A stretch of 64,000 bases of DNA, taken from contig NZ_CP102332.1 in the NCBI RefSeq assembly GCF_024600715.1, forward strand, positions 434,001 through 498,000, written 5' to 3'. Positions within the stretch are counted from its first letter, which is position 1. The number at the start of each line of letters is the position of its first letter. Both the position numbers and the translations under genes were made by a program. The notes below the pieces were generated by a model. It searched no databases. It had not been told where the DNA came from and saw nothing but the letters and a program-made list of their open reading frames with translations. This document shows, one piece after another, positions 7,065 through 15,580 of this stretch. The DNA is from Streptomyces changanensis (lineage in GTDB: Bacteria > Actinomycetota > Actinomycetes > Streptomycetales > Streptomycetaceae).

Positions 7065-9665
7065 CTACGGCGCGGGCAGGGCCTGTTCGGCCCAGATGGT
7101 CTTGCCGGTGGCGGTGTAGCGGGTGCCCCAGTGCTGGGTCATCTGGGCGACGAGGAAGAGCCCGCGGCCGCCCTCGTCGTCGATGGCGGCGCGGCGCAGG
7201 TGGGGCGCGGTGTGGCCGGTGTCGGAGACCTCGCAGATCAGGAGGGAGCGATCGCGGACGAGACGCAGCTGGACGGGGCCGGCGGCGTAGCGCAGGGCGT
7301 TGGTGACGAGTTCGCTGACGACGATCTCGGTGGTGAAGCCGAGCTCGTCCAGCCCCCAAGCGGCGACCTGCCGGGCGGCGAGGGCGCGGGCGCGTCCGAC
7401 CTCCTCCGGTCCGGCGGCGAGGTCCCAGGTGACGATGCTGTCGCCGCCGAGCATCCGGGTGCGGACCAACAGCAGGGCCGCGTCGTCCTCGACCGGGCCC
7501 GGCAGGAGGGCGGTGACGACCCGGTCGCACAGCTCGGGCAGGGGGCGGTCCCGGTGGTCGGCCAGGAGGACGCCGAGGCCGTCGAGCCCGGTGTCGGGGT
7601 CGCGGTCTCGGTCGCGGACGCGGACGAGTCCGTCGGTGTACAGGGCGAGGAGGCTCCCCTCGGGGAGGTGGAGCTCGACGGTCTCGAAGGGGAGGCCGCC
7701 GAGGCCCAGCGGCGGCCCCGGCGGGACGTCGGGGACGGTGACGGCGCCGGTCGCGGCGTCGAGCACGACGGGCGCGGGGTGTCCGGCGCGGGCGAGCCGG
7801 CAGACGCCGGTGACCGGGTCGTACACGGCGTACAGGCAGGTGGCCCCGACGGCCTGGTCGTCGGGGATGTCGCCGGATCCGCGTACGGCGGCGGGCGGGG
7901 GGCCGCCGGTGACGGAGCCGGGCGCGGCGGCCTCCTCCTCGGCGGCCTGGGTGATGAGGTCGTCGAGGCGGGTGAGCAGTTCGTCGGGGGCGAGGTCCTG
8001 CCGGGCGAGGACGCGGACGCTGGTGCGCAACCGGCCCATGGTGGCGGCGGCGCCGAGGCCGTGGCCGACGACGTCACCGACGACGAGCCCGACGCGCGCG
8101 CCGGAGAGGGTGACGACGTCGAACCAGTCGCCGCCGACGCCGGACTTGCTGTCGGCGGGCAGGTAGCGGTGGGCGAAGTCGACGGCGGAGAGCCGGGGCA
8201 GGTTGCGGGGCAGCAGGCTGTGCTGGAGCGTCAGCGCGGCGGTGTGCTCCCGGGTGAAGCGGCGCGCGTTGTCGATGCAGACGGCGGTGCGGGCGACGAG
8301 CTCGTCGGCGACGGGCAGGTCGTCGGCGTCGAACGGGTCGGGGTGCCGTTCACGGCGGAAGGTGACGACGCCGAGGGGCGCGCCGTCGGTGCGCAGCGGA
8401 ACGACGAGGGAGGAGGGGCCCCGCCCGGTGACGACGGCGTGACCGGTGGCCAGGCAGCGCAGTTGGGGCGCGTCGGGCGGGTACTCGACGGCCTCGCGCG
8501 CGGCGGGGCCGACGGCGATCGCGCTGCTCCCGTCGGGACCGGGGTCATCGGGCCCGGTGTCATCGGGGCTGGTCGCCGGGCCGTCCGGGGCCGGCGCCCG
8601 CGCGGCGCCGGTGGGCGGCGCCGCGCCGTCCGGGCCGTCGGCGGGCGCGGCGGGGTCCGCCGCGGCGTCGGGTCGCCCCCAGACCCGGACGAGCCGGCCG
8701 GAGCGCGCGGTGCCCGGCGCGGGCTGGTCGCCCTCCAGTACGGCGTCGACCAGGTCGACGGTGACGCTGTCCGCGAACTGCGGGACGGCGACGGCGGACA
8801 GCTCCCGGGCGGTGCGGCTCATGTCGAGGGTGGTGCCGACGAGACCGCCGGCCCGGACGAGGAGGTCGAGGCGCTGCTGGGCGAGGTAGCGGTCGGTGAT
8901 GTCGACGGTCTCCTCGCACACGCCGAGGACGGTGCCGTCAGTGTCCTGGAGCCGGTAGTACGAGCAGGACCAGACATGGTCGTGGTCCGGGTCGACGGGC
9001 GGGCGGCCCCGGTAGTGCAGTTCGATGACCGGCTCCCCCGAGTCGAGGACCCGACGCATGGTCTCCTCCAGGGTCGGCGGGTACCCGGCGGAGAGGACCT
9101 CGCCGGCGGTGACCATGTCGTCGGGGCCGAGGCCGGCGTACTGGGAACTGCCCATCTCGCGGTAGAGGGCGAAGTTGGTCCACACGACGCGCAGCTCGGT
9201 GTCGTAGATGGCCAGGCCCACGGGCGACTGGGTGGCCAGGCCCCGGAGCATCGACTGGAGGGCTTCCCAGCGTTCGGTGTCGTCGGCGTCGGCCACGGCG
9301 AGGAGCCGGGCGGGGCCCGCCTCGCCGTGGGAGAGCGGCAGGGTCGCGGTGGTGACGCGGACGATGCGGCCGTCTCGGTGGCGCATGTGGAGCACCTGGC
9401 GGCGGGCGTGGGCGGCGCCGGGGAGTTCGGTGGCGACCTGGTAGGCGCCCGCGCGGTCCACGACGAGGCGGCCGATGGGGTGGCCGAGCGCCTCGTCGGG
9501 CGGGTAGCCGAGCAGCCGTTCGGCCGCGGGGCTCCAGCCCACGATGCGGTTGTCGGCGTCCAGTACGGCCGTCGCCGCTCTCGTCGCGTCCAGGGGGCCT
9601 CGGAAGTCGGAGCCCTCCGCTGCGTTCACCGCGCCCATGGCACCTGCCTCGTCCGTCGTCCTCAT
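7065..9665 (-). CDS. PAS-GAF-SpoIIE phosphatase with C-terminal HATPase
   Basis: 866 residues, no transmembrane segment. Order: PAS (about 25-130), second PAS (140-265), GAF (about 275-465, interrupted by a Pro/Asp-rich insert near 345-390), SpoIIE/PP2C (about 480-730) and an anti-sigma-type HATPase (about 745-866). The phosphatase keeps GGDWFDV, VGDVVGHG and a C-terminal DDAALLL metal site; the ATPase keeps ELVTNALRYA and DEGGRGLFL. Such proteins combine an anti-sigma-factor kinase with the phosphatase that reactivates its anti-anti-sigma partner, linked to a sensor. It lies 73 bp downstream of another phosphatase gene on the same strand, so the two are probably co-transcribed. Confidence 0.88.
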   Translation of the reverse strand: MRTTDEAGAMGAVNAAEGSDFRGPLDATRAATAVLDADNRIVGWSPAAERLLGYPPDEALGHPIGRLVVDRAGAYQVATELPGAAHARRQVLHMRHRDGRIVRVTTATLPLSHGEAGPARLLAVADADDTERWEALQSMLRGLATQSPVGLAIYDTELRVVWTNFALYREMGSSQYAGLGPDDMVTAGEVLSAGYPPTLEETMRRVLDSGEPVIELHYRGRPPVDPDHDHVWSCSYYRLQDTDGTVLGVCEETVDITDRYLAQQRLDLLVRAGGLVGTTLDMSRTARELSAVAVPQFADSVTVDLVDAVLEGDQPAPGTARSGRLVRVWGRPDAAADPAAPADGPDGAAPPTGAARAPAPDGPATSPDDTGPDDPGPDGSSAIAVGPAAREAVEYPPDAPQLRCLATGHAVVTGRGPSSLVVPLRTDGAPLGVVTFRRERHPDPFDADDLPVADELVARTAVCIDNARRFTREHTAALTLQHSLLPRNLPRLSAVDFAHRYLPADSKSGVGGDWFDVVTLSGARVGLVVGDVVGHGLGAAATMGRLRTSVRVLARQDLAPDELLTRLDDLITQAAEEEAAAPGSVTGGPPPAAVRGSGDIPDDQAVGATCLYAVYDPVTGVCRLARAGHPAPVVLDAATGAVTVPDVPPGPPLGLGGLPFETVELHLPEGSLLALYTDGLVRVRDRDRDPDTGLDGLGVLLADHRDRPLPELCDRVVTALLPGPVEDDAALLLVRTRMLGGDSIVTWDLAAGPEEVGRARALAARQVAAWGLDELGFTTEIVVSELVTNALRYAAGPVQLRLVRDRSLLICEVSDTGHTAPHLRRAAIDDEGGRGLFLVAQMTQHWGTRYTATGKTIWAEQALPAP

Positions 9666-9738
9666 CGTCGGCCGCCGCTCACGGGGTCACAACCGCGGTG
9701 GTCCGGCCGGGTCACCGGCCGGCCGCGCGGACGCCGGT

Positions 9739-12450
9739 TCACCGGCCGGCCCCTCCGCCGTGCGGACCGCGGCCATCGGCCCGCGGACCGCCCCCGGCAC
9801 CGTGCGGACCGTCCCAGCCGAGTCCCGGGCCGCCCCCGTCCGCACCGGGTACGGCGGCACGGGGAGCGGCGGCGGGGCCGGGTGCGGCGCGGTCGGACCA
9901 GCGGGCGGCAAGGAGCAGGGCGATGTCGTCGGCCCGGTCCTCGTCCTGGCCGGCCCCGGCGATGAGGGCGTCGGCCGTCGCGGCGAGGGAGGCGGGGCCG
10001 ACGGCGGACAGCGCGGCGCGCACCCGTTCGATCCCCACGTCGATGTCGACGCCGGGCTGCTCGACGAGTCCGTCGGTGAACAGGGCGAGCACCCCGCCCG
10101 GTGGCAGCCGCAGGTCGGTGACGGGGTACCGGGCGTCCGCGTCGACGCCCAGGACGACCCCGCCGGGAAGGTCGACGACCTCGGTTCGGCCGTCCGGGTG
10201 ACGCAGCAGCGGCGGGAGGTGACCGGCGCGCACCGCCTGGAGATGTCCGGTCTCCGGCGCGAGCACGCCGTAGCAGCAACTGGCGAACTGGCCGGGGTCG
10301 AGGTCGATGAGGAGGCGGTTGGTACCGCTCATGACCTCGCTCGGGTCGTGCCCGGCGAGGGCGAAGGCCCGTACGGCGCTGCGCAGCTGGCCCATCGTGG
10401 CCGCGGCGGACACGCCGTGCCCCTGCACGTCGCCGATGACGAGGGCGAGGCCGCGCGGGGTCTCGACCACGTCGTACCAGTCGCCGCCGACGTCCATGCC
10501 CTGGGTGCCGGGCAGGTAGCGGCCGACGGTGTTCACGTGGCGCAGGCGCGGCAGCCGGTGGGGCAGGAGGGCGTCCTGGAGTCCGCGGGCGAGGGCGGCC
10601 TCGGAGTCGTAGCGCCGGGCCCGCTGGAGGGCCTGGGCGATGAGCCCGGCGAGGGCGGTGAGGACGGTGCGCTCCTCGGGGCTGAAGCCGCGGGGCTGGT
10701 CGAAGCCGAGGATGCAGGAGCCGACCGGCCGGCCCGAGGCGATGAGGGGGAGGAAGGCGCGGGCGCCGACGTGCGCGTCGAGGGGGATGCCGGGATAGGC
10801 GGCGGCGAGGCGCTGCATGGACTCGAAGAAAATCGGCCGGCCGGAGGTGAGCGTCTCGACGCCGGGCAGTCGGGCGTCCAGGCCGACGCCGTCGAACCGG
10901 TCGAGGAAGCCCTGGGGGAAGCCGGTCTCCCAGGCGAGGTGGAGGTGGCGTTCGCTCAGCAGGTAGATGGCGAGCTGCCGGCCGCCGAACGCCGGCAGGA
11001 GTTCCTCGGTGACGACCTCGGAGACCTGTCGGGCGGTGACGGCCTCGGTGAGGGCGATGGCGAGGGCGACGGGCCGGTAGAGGACGGCGGCGCGGTCGGC
11101 CGGGGAGCCGAGGCCCCCGCCGGGGGCGGCGACGGAGCGGGGGGCGTAGGCGGGTTCGTCGACGGCGGAGAGGGTGACGGTGAGGCCGTCGTGGCCGGGG
11201 TGGAGGGAGAGCGACAGCCAGGACGAGTCGGCGCGGTGGGCGAGGAAGTGCACGGGGTCGGCGGAGATGAGCGCGGCGCGGAAGTGGTCCTCGTAGGCGG
11301 GGCGGCCGGTCCAGGGCACGGCGTCCCACAGGACGCGCCCGAGGAGGGTCGGGCGGCCCTGGCCGAGCAGGGTCTCGGCGCGGCGGCTGACGTAGGTGAC
11401 GCGGCCTAGCCGGTCGAGGGAGAGGACCCCGGTGGCCAGCCGGTCCGCGGCGGCGGCGACGATCGGGCCGGTGCCGGGGTCGACGAGGACGCCGGTGAGG
11501 TGCGCCGGGTGGGAGTCGGGGCCGTGGGCCGTGGGCGGGAGGCGGCGGCGGGTCAGTTCGAGCAGGTGGGGCCTGCCGTCGCGGCCGCTCAGCCAGACCC
11601 GGCGGCCGGCCGGGCGGTCGGGGTCGGTGGCCGTGGTGATCTGGTGCGCGGTGGCCCACAGGCCGTAGACGTCCTCGGGGGCGAGGAGCGCCTCCAGTCC
11701 GGCGACGGTGCCGGGGAAGTCGTCGGGGTCGGCGCCGAGGATGCGGCACAGTTCGGCGTCGGCCGTCAGGGTGCCGCTGTCGACGTGCCACTCCAGGTGC
11801 CCGACGCGGACGGGGGGCGTGGCGCTCGCCGGGAGTTGGAGGGGCGCCGGTTCGCGGTCCCAGGCGACGCGGGTGCCGGCGGCGTCGAGGCGGGCGAGGT
11901 CCGCGCCGAGGCGGGAGGCGGCGTTGCGCATGCGCTGGCGGTCTGCGGCGTCGACGGGCCGGCCGGGGGTGGCGGGGCGCAGGGCGACGAGGACGCCGTA
12001 CCGGTCGCGGCCGGCGGCGACGGGCACGTAGAGGGAGCCGAAGGGGTAGGGCAGGCCGGCCATGAGCTGGGGGAAGCGGCGCATCGACTCTTCCGCGTCG
12101 GCGAGGTGGACGGGGTGTCCGGAGCGGAACGCCTCGGCGACCGGGAAGGGCCGGTTGATGTGCATGCGCCACCAAGGCCGGAAGAGGTCCACGGGCAGTC
12201 CGGCGAGGACGGCCAGGCGGAGCAGGCCCGTGGTGCGGGAGCGCAGGTAGACGCCGCCGGCGTAGCCGCCGACGGAGTCGATGGCGTCGACGGCGGCGGG
12301 CGCCAGCGCCATGGCCAGGGTGTCGGTGGCGCGGCCGTCGTCCGGCGGCCCGCCGCCCCGTCCCGGACCGTCCGGCGGGGGCGGGACGTGGCCGGGGGCT
12401 CCGTACCGGGTCACACAGCCAGGATGCGCCCGGTCGGGGGGCGGCCGCAC
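9739..12450 (-). CDS. GAF/PAS-linked SpoIIE-type PP2C phosphatase
   Basis: About 890-903 residues; start is GTG 12450 or GTG 12414, neither with a clear ribosome site. An N-terminal GAF-like sensor (about 40-190) is followed by two PAS-like domains (about 200-450), a second GAF (about 450-620) and a SpoIIE domain with GGDWYDV, IGDVQGHG, FTDGLVE and DDIALLLAARW. Unlike the neighbouring and paralogous phosphatases, it has no C-terminal HATPase; the tail after the phosphatase is Gly/Pro-rich low complexity. It should dephosphorylate a STAS-type anti-anti-sigma factor in response to ligands bound by GAF/PAS. Divergent from the RpiR-type regulator. Confidence 0.85.
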   Translation of the reverse strand: MRPPPDRAHPGCVTRYGAPGHVPPPPDGPGRGGGPPDDGRATDTLAMALAPAAVDAIDSVGGYAGGVYLRSRTTGLLRLAVLAGLPVDLFRPWWRMHINRPFPVAEAFRSGHPVHLADAEESMRRFPQLMAGLPYPFGSLYVPVAAGRDRYGVLVALRPATPGRPVDAADRQRMRNAASRLGADLARLDAAGTRVAWDREPAPLQLPASATPPVRVGHLEWHVDSGTLTADAELCRILGADPDDFPGTVAGLEALLAPEDVYGLWATAHQITTATDPDRPAGRRVWLSGRDGRPHLLELTRRRLPPTAHGPDSHPAHLTGVLVDPGTGPIVAAAADRLATGVLSLDRLGRVTYVSRRAETLLGQGRPTLLGRVLWDAVPWTGRPAYEDHFRAALISADPVHFLAHRADSSWLSLSLHPGHDGLTVTLSAVDEPAYAPRSVAAPGGGLGSPADRAAVLYRPVALAIALTEAVTARQVSEVVTEELLPAFGGRQLAIYLLSERHLHLAWETGFPQGFLDRFDGVGLDARLPGVETLTSGRPIFFESMQRLAAAYPGIPLDAHVGARAFLPLIASGRPVGSCILGFDQPRGFSPEERTVLTALAGLIAQALQRARRYDSEAALARGLQDALLPHRLPRLRHVNTVGRYLPGTQGMDVGGDWYDVVETPRGLALVIGDVQGHGVSAAATMGQLRSAVRAFALAGHDPSEVMSGTNRLLIDLDPGQFASCCYGVLAPETGHLQAVRAGHLPPLLRHPDGRTEVVDLPGGVVLGVDADARYPVTDLRLPPGGVLALFTDGLVEQPGVDIDVGIERVRAALSAVGPASLAATADALIAGAGQDEDRADDIALLLAARWSDRAAPGPAAAPRAAVPGADGGGPGLGWDGPHGAGGGPRADGRGPHGGGAGR

Positions 12451-12534
12451 TCCGGTGGCGGGGGATCGGTCCCGGTGGGGGCGGACCGGGCGTGCGTTAT
12501 GTTGTGCGCAATTGGGACGAGAAGGAGGCGGATC

Positions 12535-13467
12535 GTGCCATCAGTGCCATCCGGGCAGCAGGCGCGAGCGCAGGCGGCCGCGATCAGGCAGGGGCGGCAG
12601 GCCCCGGAGCCGGATCCGACACCGGCGGAACGGGTACGGGCCCTGTTCACGGGGCACCGGCTGTCCCCGGGGCAGCGGCGCATCGCGCAGTACCTGGTCG
12701 ACCACCTGACGGAGGCGGCGTTCCTGTCGATCACGGACTTGGCCGACCGGGCCGGGGTGAGCCAGCCGTCGGTGACGCGGTTCGCCACCTCGCTCGGGTA
12801 CAGCGGCTTCCCCGCGCTGCGGGAGGCGCTCCAGCCGATCGCGTTGAGCGCGGTGGCGGGCTCCCCGGACGCGCGCGAGGGGGTGCGGCACAACGAGCTC
12901 CAGGCGGCGATCGACGCGGAGATCGAGAACCTGGAGAGCCTGCGGCGGGTTCTCGCCGATCCCCGGCAGGTGCTGGAGGTGGGCCGGCAGCTGGCTCATT
13001 CCGTGCCCTTGACGGTGGTGGGGCTGCGGATCTCGGTGTCGCTGGCGGAGTACTTCGCCTACGCGGCGCGGCGGATCCACCCGGACGTGCGGGTGGTGAC
13101 GCGGGGCGGCAGCGTCGCGTACGACACGCTGCTCCAGGCGCGGGAGGCGGGCGGTTCGTGGGCGCTGGCCTTCGCCATGCCGCGGCACGCGAACGAGACG
13201 CTGGCGGCGGTGCGGGCGGCGCGCAGCGCGGGGCTGCGTGTGGCGCTGATCACTGATCTGACCATGGGACCGCTGGTGGAGGCCGCGGACGTGACACTGA
13301 CGGCGCCGGCCGGCGCGCGGCTGGTGTTCGACTCCTACGCGGCACCCGGGGTGCTGTCGGCGGCGGTGCTCCAGGCGATGGCCGACGCCGAACCGGAGCG
13401 TACGCAGGCACGGTTGGAGGGGTACGAGCAGGTCGCGATGCAGCACGACTTCTTCATCGACGACTGA
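12535..13467 (+). CDS. RpiR-family transcriptional regulator (HTH + SIS)
   Basis: 310 residues. The N-terminal RpiR HTH (about 30-105) reads LSITDLADRAGVSQPSVTRFATSLGYSGF in register with the family helix-turn-helix. The C-terminal SIS domain (about 135-270) usually binds phosphosugars. GTG 12535 is preceded by AAGGAGG eight bases upstream, an unusually strong site that fixes the start. Family members control sugar-phosphate, MurNAc or central carbon genes. The effector is unknown; a perfect AT-rich palindrome about 100 bases past the stop is a candidate binding site. An anhydroMurNAc kinase gene lies at 40 kb, but no link is shown by sequence. Confidence 0.88.
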   Translation: MPSVPSGQQARAQAAAIRQGRQAPEPDPTPAERVRALFTGHRLSPGQRRIAQYLVDHLTEAAFLSITDLADRAGVSQPSVTRFATSLGYSGFPALREALQPIALSAVAGSPDAREGVRHNELQAAIDAEIENLESLRRVLADPRQVLEVGRQLAHSVPLTVVGLRISVSLAEYFAYAARRIHPDVRVVTRGGSVAYDTLLQAREAGGSWALAFAMPRHANETLAAVRAARSAGLRVALITDLTMGPLVEAADVTLTAPAGARLVFDSYAAPGVLSAAVLQAMADAEPERTQARLEGYEQVAMQHDFFIDD

Positions 13468-13564
13468 GGGCGGCCGGTGCGCGGGCGGTTCCGTCCGGCG
13501 CTCCGGCGGGTGTCCCGGTGGGCCCGGTACGGTCGGGTGGCACCGGCTTTTTCCGGCCATCGGC

Positions 13565-13586
13565 GAGCATGAAATTTTTCATGCTC
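13565..13586. promoter_or_regulatory. perfect AT-rich palindrome, candidate operator
   Basis: Ten-base arms GAGCATGAAA and TTTCATGCTC are separated by TT, inside an AT-rich island (to about 13620, including TATATATATTT) that stands out in this GC-rich genome. The TGAAA...TTTCA core resembles operators of RpiR-family regulators, and an RpiR gene ends 97 bases upstream. No gene start follows closely on either strand, so the target is unclear. Confidence 0.5.
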
Positions 13587-13747
13587 TTGCTTACTCAACG
13601 GTATATATATTTACTGCTCGCACGACACCGCGGCACCGATAGGCGCCACGCGGTGCCCGCTGACCGAACACGGTGGGGCGGCGCTCCCTCCTCGCGCCGC
13701 CCTCGTGTTCGTCACCGGGTGCTCCGCTCTCCCCTGCGGACACCCGT

Positions 13748-13781
13748 GGCGGCCCCGGTCTACCCCTGGGCCGGGGCCGCC
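13748..13781. terminator. GC stem-loop terminator
   Basis: An 11-base perfect stem (GGCGGCCCCGG / CCGGGGCCGCC) with a 12-base loop lies 19 bases past the stop of the DUF5133 gene and 280 bases past the RpiR stop. It sits between converging genes and could terminate both. There is no T-tract. Confidence 0.6.
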
Positions 13782-13800
13782 GAACCCTTCCCGTCAGTCG

Positions 13801-14010
13801 TCAGCCGGCCGCCGTCGCGGCGAGCCTGGCGCGGGCGGCGGCCAGCGCGTGCTCCAGCTGCCGGGTCCCGGTGGTCACGCACAGCGTGTACGTCACGTCC
13901 TCCAGGCGGCGTTGCAGATCCGGCGCGATGGCGCGCTCCTGCGCGGCGGCGCAGAGGGATTCATACCGGGCCACGAGCTCGCGAAGCACAGCGGGATGCG
14001 CCAACAGCAT
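13801..14010 (-). CDS. DUF5133 small protein
   Basis: 69 residues from ATG 14010, which has AGGCAGG eight bases upstream; an in-frame ATG at 14037 would add nine residues but has a pyrimidine-rich leader. The sequence MLLAHPAVLRELVARYESL followed by RRLEDVTYTLCVTTGTR matches the compact, mostly helical DUF5133 family restricted to Streptomyces and relatives. Its function is unknown; paralogues are often numerous per genome. The conserved YTLCV-TGT-R segment is the family signature. Convergent with the RpiR regulator. Confidence 0.7.
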   Translation of the reverse strand: MLLAHPAVLRELVARYESLCAAAQERAIAPDLQRRLEDVTYTLCVTTGTRQLEHALAAARARLAATAAG

Positions 14011-14244
14011 GGGGCGTACCTGCCTTTCCGACGCCATGGAGTGAGGGAGGACGGCGACGCGCGTCTCCCGGGGGCTTGCGAAGAGGTCGGGCGACACGGC
14101 GGCGCCCGGACGCGGGGCACCGCCCCCCGCGGGGATATGCCCGCACTGACCGACCTTCACACGACATTGTGATGCAACCGTGATGGCTTCGCCCTGCGGA
14201 ACGCCGGGAGGTGTGACCACACATGCCGGTGGTACTCGGCGGCC

Positions 14245-14436
14245 ATGGCTGTGAACCCCATCGAGATGCAGAAGAACCTGGGCGGCGTCAGCTACCCGGC
14301 CTCCAAGGACGAGATCGTCCGTCAGGCCGAGGAGCACGGCGCCAGCGAGAAGGTCGTGGACGCGCTGAAGTCCATGCCCGACAAGGAGTACGACTCCCCC
14401 GCCGCCGTGAACAAGGAGGTCGGCAGAGGTTCCTGA
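14245..14436 (+). CDS. DUF2795 small protein
   Basis: 63 residues, highly charged, with the pattern NLGGVSYPASKDEIVRQAEEHGASEKVVDALKSMPDKEYDSPAAVNKEV typical of DUF2795, a small helical family widespread in actinobacteria and of unknown function (a helix-turn-helix-like or RNA-binding role has been guessed). ATG 14245 follows GGCGG. Two more family members occur in this window at 18953 and 19503. Not in an obvious operon. Confidence 0.8.
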   Translation: MAVNPIEMQKNLGGVSYPASKDEIVRQAEEHGASEKVVDALKSMPDKEYDSPAAVNKEVGRGS

Positions 14437-14470
14437 CACCGGTCCCGTCCCGCGTCGCGCCGCCCCGCCG

Positions 14471-15202
14471 TCAGCCGGGGCGGCGCGCCACGACCAGGCG
14501 GCAGCGCGGCGCCCCGTCCGCGCGGGTACCGAGCGCGGGCAGGGGCAGGAGCGCCGTGTCGAAGCCGGCCCGGCCCAGGTCCGCGAGGACGTCGGGGAGC
14601 CGGAAGGTGCGGTGGTACATCACGAAGGGCGGCCGCCACAGCGCGTTGCGCACGCGCATCGCCGCGTCGAAGCCCCACAGCGCCCAGTAGGCCGCGGACG
14701 CCGGGCGCGGCGGCGCCGCCACGGGGAACGCGAACCGCCCGCCGGGCCGCAGCACCGCGTGGACCCCGGCGAAGAGCCCCGGCCGCTCGGCGGGGAGGAA
14801 GTGCCCGAACGCGCCGAAGCTCACGGCGAGGTCGAACGCCTCCCGGAACGGCAGCGCCCGCGCGTCCGCCCGTACCCAGGCAGGGCCCGGGCGGCCCTGT
14901 TCGGGCGGGAGCGAGGCGCGGGCCCGCGCGAGCATCCCCGCGCTGAAGTCCACCCCCGTCACCCGCTCGCGGCACAGCCCCCGCAGGACGGCGGTGCCGG
15001 CCCCGGTGCCGCAGCACACGTCAAGCCCGCAGCGGAAGGGGCCGAGGGGGCGCAGGGCGTCGGCCACGGCGTCGAGGACCCGAGGCGGCGTGCGGAAGGG
15101 CGTCTCGTCGAACTTCGGGGCGAGCAGGTCGTATCCCCGCTGGGTGGAGGAGAGCGCCTGCACGGCCAGCTCCACGGCGGTCGGTCCGGTGGGGGTGAAC
15201 AT
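14471..15202 (-). CDS. class I SAM-dependent methyltransferase
   Basis: 243 residues. The Rossmann fold is marked by LDVCCGTGAGTAVL (motif I, SAM-binding glycine loop), VTGVDFSAGMLARAR (motif II acidic residue) and VLRPGGRFAF (motif III). The insert with RNALWRPPFVMYHRTFR probably shapes the acceptor pocket. The substrate cannot be predicted. Conserved sequence starts near the annotated ATG. It sits alone on the minus strand, convergent with the DUF2795 gene and downstream of a phosphatase gene across a repeat-rich gap. Confidence 0.82.
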   Translation of the reverse strand: MFTPTGPTAVELAVQALSSTQRGYDLLAPKFDETPFRTPPRVLDAVADALRPLGPFRCGLDVCCGTGAGTAVLRGLCRERVTGVDFSAGMLARARASLPPEQGRPGPAWVRADARALPFREAFDLAVSFGAFGHFLPAERPGLFAGVHAVLRPGGRFAFPVAAPPRPASAAYWALWGFDAAMRVRNALWRPPFVMYHRTFRLPDVLADLGRAGFDTALLPLPALGTRADGAPRCRLVVARRPG

Positions 15203-15580
15203 GCCTGCCGAGCCTAGGGGGTGTCGTGCCGGTCGGGTCGGATCGGGGAGCGGTGTCCGGTGCGTGCGATCGCACGGCGGAGGAGGGTCAGGGCGGAGCC
15301 GTGGCGACCGGCGACAACGCCGCGAGGGCGCGTGCCGGGCGCCGCGAGCCCGGCCTGATCGGCCCGGTGCCCCAGGGGGTGTCGCGCCGGTCGGGTCGAC
15401 CGGGCGGCAGCCGTCCTCGGGAAGCGCGGGTCGTGGTCGGTCGGCTCGGGTCGGGGCGGGTTCGGTCGGGGGCGGGTTCGGTCGGGTCGAGGCGGTCGGG
15501 TCGAGGCGGTCGGGTCGAGGCGGTCGGGTCGAGGCGGTCGGGTCGAGGTGGTCGGCTCGGGCCGTGCCGTGTCGGATCCG
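15203..15580. other. gene-free repeat-rich spacer
   Basis: This 378-base stretch between the phosphatase stop and the methyltransferase start has no supportable gene. It is dominated by GGTCGGGTCG-type low complexity and contains the 14-mer array annotated separately. Confidence 0.6.
15481..15550. repeat. five tandem copies of a 14-bp unit
   Basis: The unit GTCGGGTCGAGGCG is repeated five times head to tail; the fifth copy has one change (GAGGTG) and a partial sixth follows. A 14-base period is not a codon multiple, which argues for a non-coding repeat. It lies about 30 bases past the stop of the minus-strand phosphatase gene. Confidence 0.9.

Noticed and set aside
6849..9965. 1038-codon open frame on the plus strand
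   Set aside because: Antisense to the PAS-GAF-SpoIIE gene; Gly/Val/Asp-rich translation of the complementary strand, no motif.
13518..14183. Plus-strand ORF of 221 codons covering the palindrome region
   Set aside because: Arg/Pro-rich, crosses the AT-rich island and the terminator, and is antisense to the DUF5133 gene.
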